From Natronomonas sp. (GTDB lineage: Archaea; Halobacteriota; Halobacteria; Halobacteriales; Haloarculaceae), in assembly GCA_007121575.1 (NCBI GenBank), contig SKKJ01000277.1, forward strand, positions 1-5,789: 5,789 bases of DNA, written 5' to 3'. The notes below the pieces were generated by a model that saw only the letters and a list, made by a program, of their open reading frames with translations, did no database searches and had not been told where the DNA came from. A program made the translations under genes and the position numbers. Position 1 is the first letter of the stretch; every line of letters begins with the position of its first letter. Below, in pieces: positions 5,270 through 5,789 of this stretch.

Positions 5270-5789
5270 ATGGACCTCGAAGCGATAACCATCGATATCG
5301 GCACGAGTCGACCACTCGTCTTATTGAACACGGTGGACGCCGAGGAGTTGGGGGCACACCCGCTCGACCGAATTCGTATCGAGCGGAACGGCACGACAAC
5401 GACCGGGATCGTCAAACGAACCGATGAGCTAGTCGAGCCGGGAATCGCGGCGATGACCGAACCACTGCATCATCTCCGTGGACCGGTAACCGTGACGCTG
5501 GCCGGCACGCCGAGTTCGGTTCGATACGTCCGAAAGAAGCTGGACGATATCGAACTGCAATCGGCCGAACACGAGACGATCGTCCGCGATATCTACGAAA
5601 ATCGGCTCTCTGACGTCGAGTTGAGTGCGTACGTCTCGGCGGTTTACACCAACGGCCTCTCGCTCGAAGAAACGAAACACCTGACGAAAGCGATGAGCGG
5701 TATCGGTGATCGGTTGACATGGGATCGCCATCCGATCGCGGATAAACACTCGATCGGCGGTGTGGCCGGCAACTGTGTCACCCCTATTA
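5270..5789 (+). CDS. deoA: AMP phosphorylase (thymidine phosphorylase family), N-terminal third, cut by window end
   Basis: The first 173 residues of a protein whose family is about 500 residues long. AMP phosphorylase splits AMP (and in some archaea other nucleoside monophosphates) with phosphate to give the free base and ribose-1,5-bisphosphate, which feeds archaeal nucleotide degradation. Residues 1 to about 90 match the extra N-terminal domain that separates archaeal AMP phosphorylases from bacterial thymidine phosphorylases. From about 100 begins the helical domain shared with the whole family (IVRDIYENRLSDVELSAYVSAVYTNGLS is its typical opening, here split over 104-131). DKHSIGGVAGN (158-168) is the glycine-rich phosphate-binding loop; many relatives have VPGN at its end. 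The ATG at 5270 is fixed by an in-frame stop three codons upstream. The frame stays open to the window end, so nothing suggests a pseudogene. It is divergent from the methyltransferase gene. The actual base preference in this organism cannot be read from the visible part. Confidence 0.9.
   Translation, partial: MDLEAITIDIGTSRPLVLLNTVDAEELGAHPLDRIRIERNGTTTTGIVKRTDELVEPGIAAMTEPLHHLRGPVTVTLAGTPSSVRYVRKKLDDIELQSAEHETIVRDIYENRLSDVELSAYVSAVYTNGLSLEETKHLTKAMSGIGDRLTWDRHPIADKHSIGGVAGNCVTPI

Overview
The window looks like a haloarchaeal chromosome segment (class Halobacteria). The predicted proteins are strongly acidic, GC is moderately high with a C/G-ending codon preference, two proteins carry twin-arginine export signals, one regulator ends in the Bat-type helix-turn-helix typical of haloarchaea, and TATA-like elements lie at archaeal spacing from start codons. 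At least two genes appear to be transcribed without a leader.

Layout. Positions 63-1178 (+) encode an exported cupredoxin-like copper protein with a large acidic, Asn-Gly-rich insertion inside the domain and a repetitive acidic tail. It converges on a run of four genes on the minus strand. In transcription order these are a class I SAM-dependent methyltransferase (5154-4492), a Bat-type HTH regulator (4433-3786), a Tat-exported lipoprotein with a PQQ-like beta-propeller (3730-2363) and an NAD(P)-binding atypical short-chain dehydrogenase/epimerase (2261-1314). At the right edge, on the plus strand and divergent from the methyltransferase, is the first third of an AMP phosphorylase (5270 to beyond 5789).

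How the genes may work together. The four minus-strand genes are 55-101 bp apart and do not overlap. At least three have their own plausible TATA element, so they are better read as a co-directional neighbourhood than as one tight operon. The regulator lies just upstream of the propeller lipoprotein, which makes that lipoprotein a reasonable but unproven target. The cupredoxin and the propeller lipoprotein both act outside the membrane, but nothing in the sequence shows that they interact. AMP phosphorylase belongs to nucleotide salvage (AMP to ribose-1,5-bisphosphate) and has no evident link to the others beyond a shared divergent promoter region.

No RNA gene, CRISPR array, insertion sequence, integrase or attachment site was seen, and no gene-free stretch exceeds 300 bp. 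The less ordinary signals are the acidic low-complexity expansions in the cupredoxin, encoded by perfect DNA tandem repeats; a 28-bp near-palindrome just after the propeller gene; and two short inverted repeats in the divergent promoter region. I found no convincing new multi-gene system.
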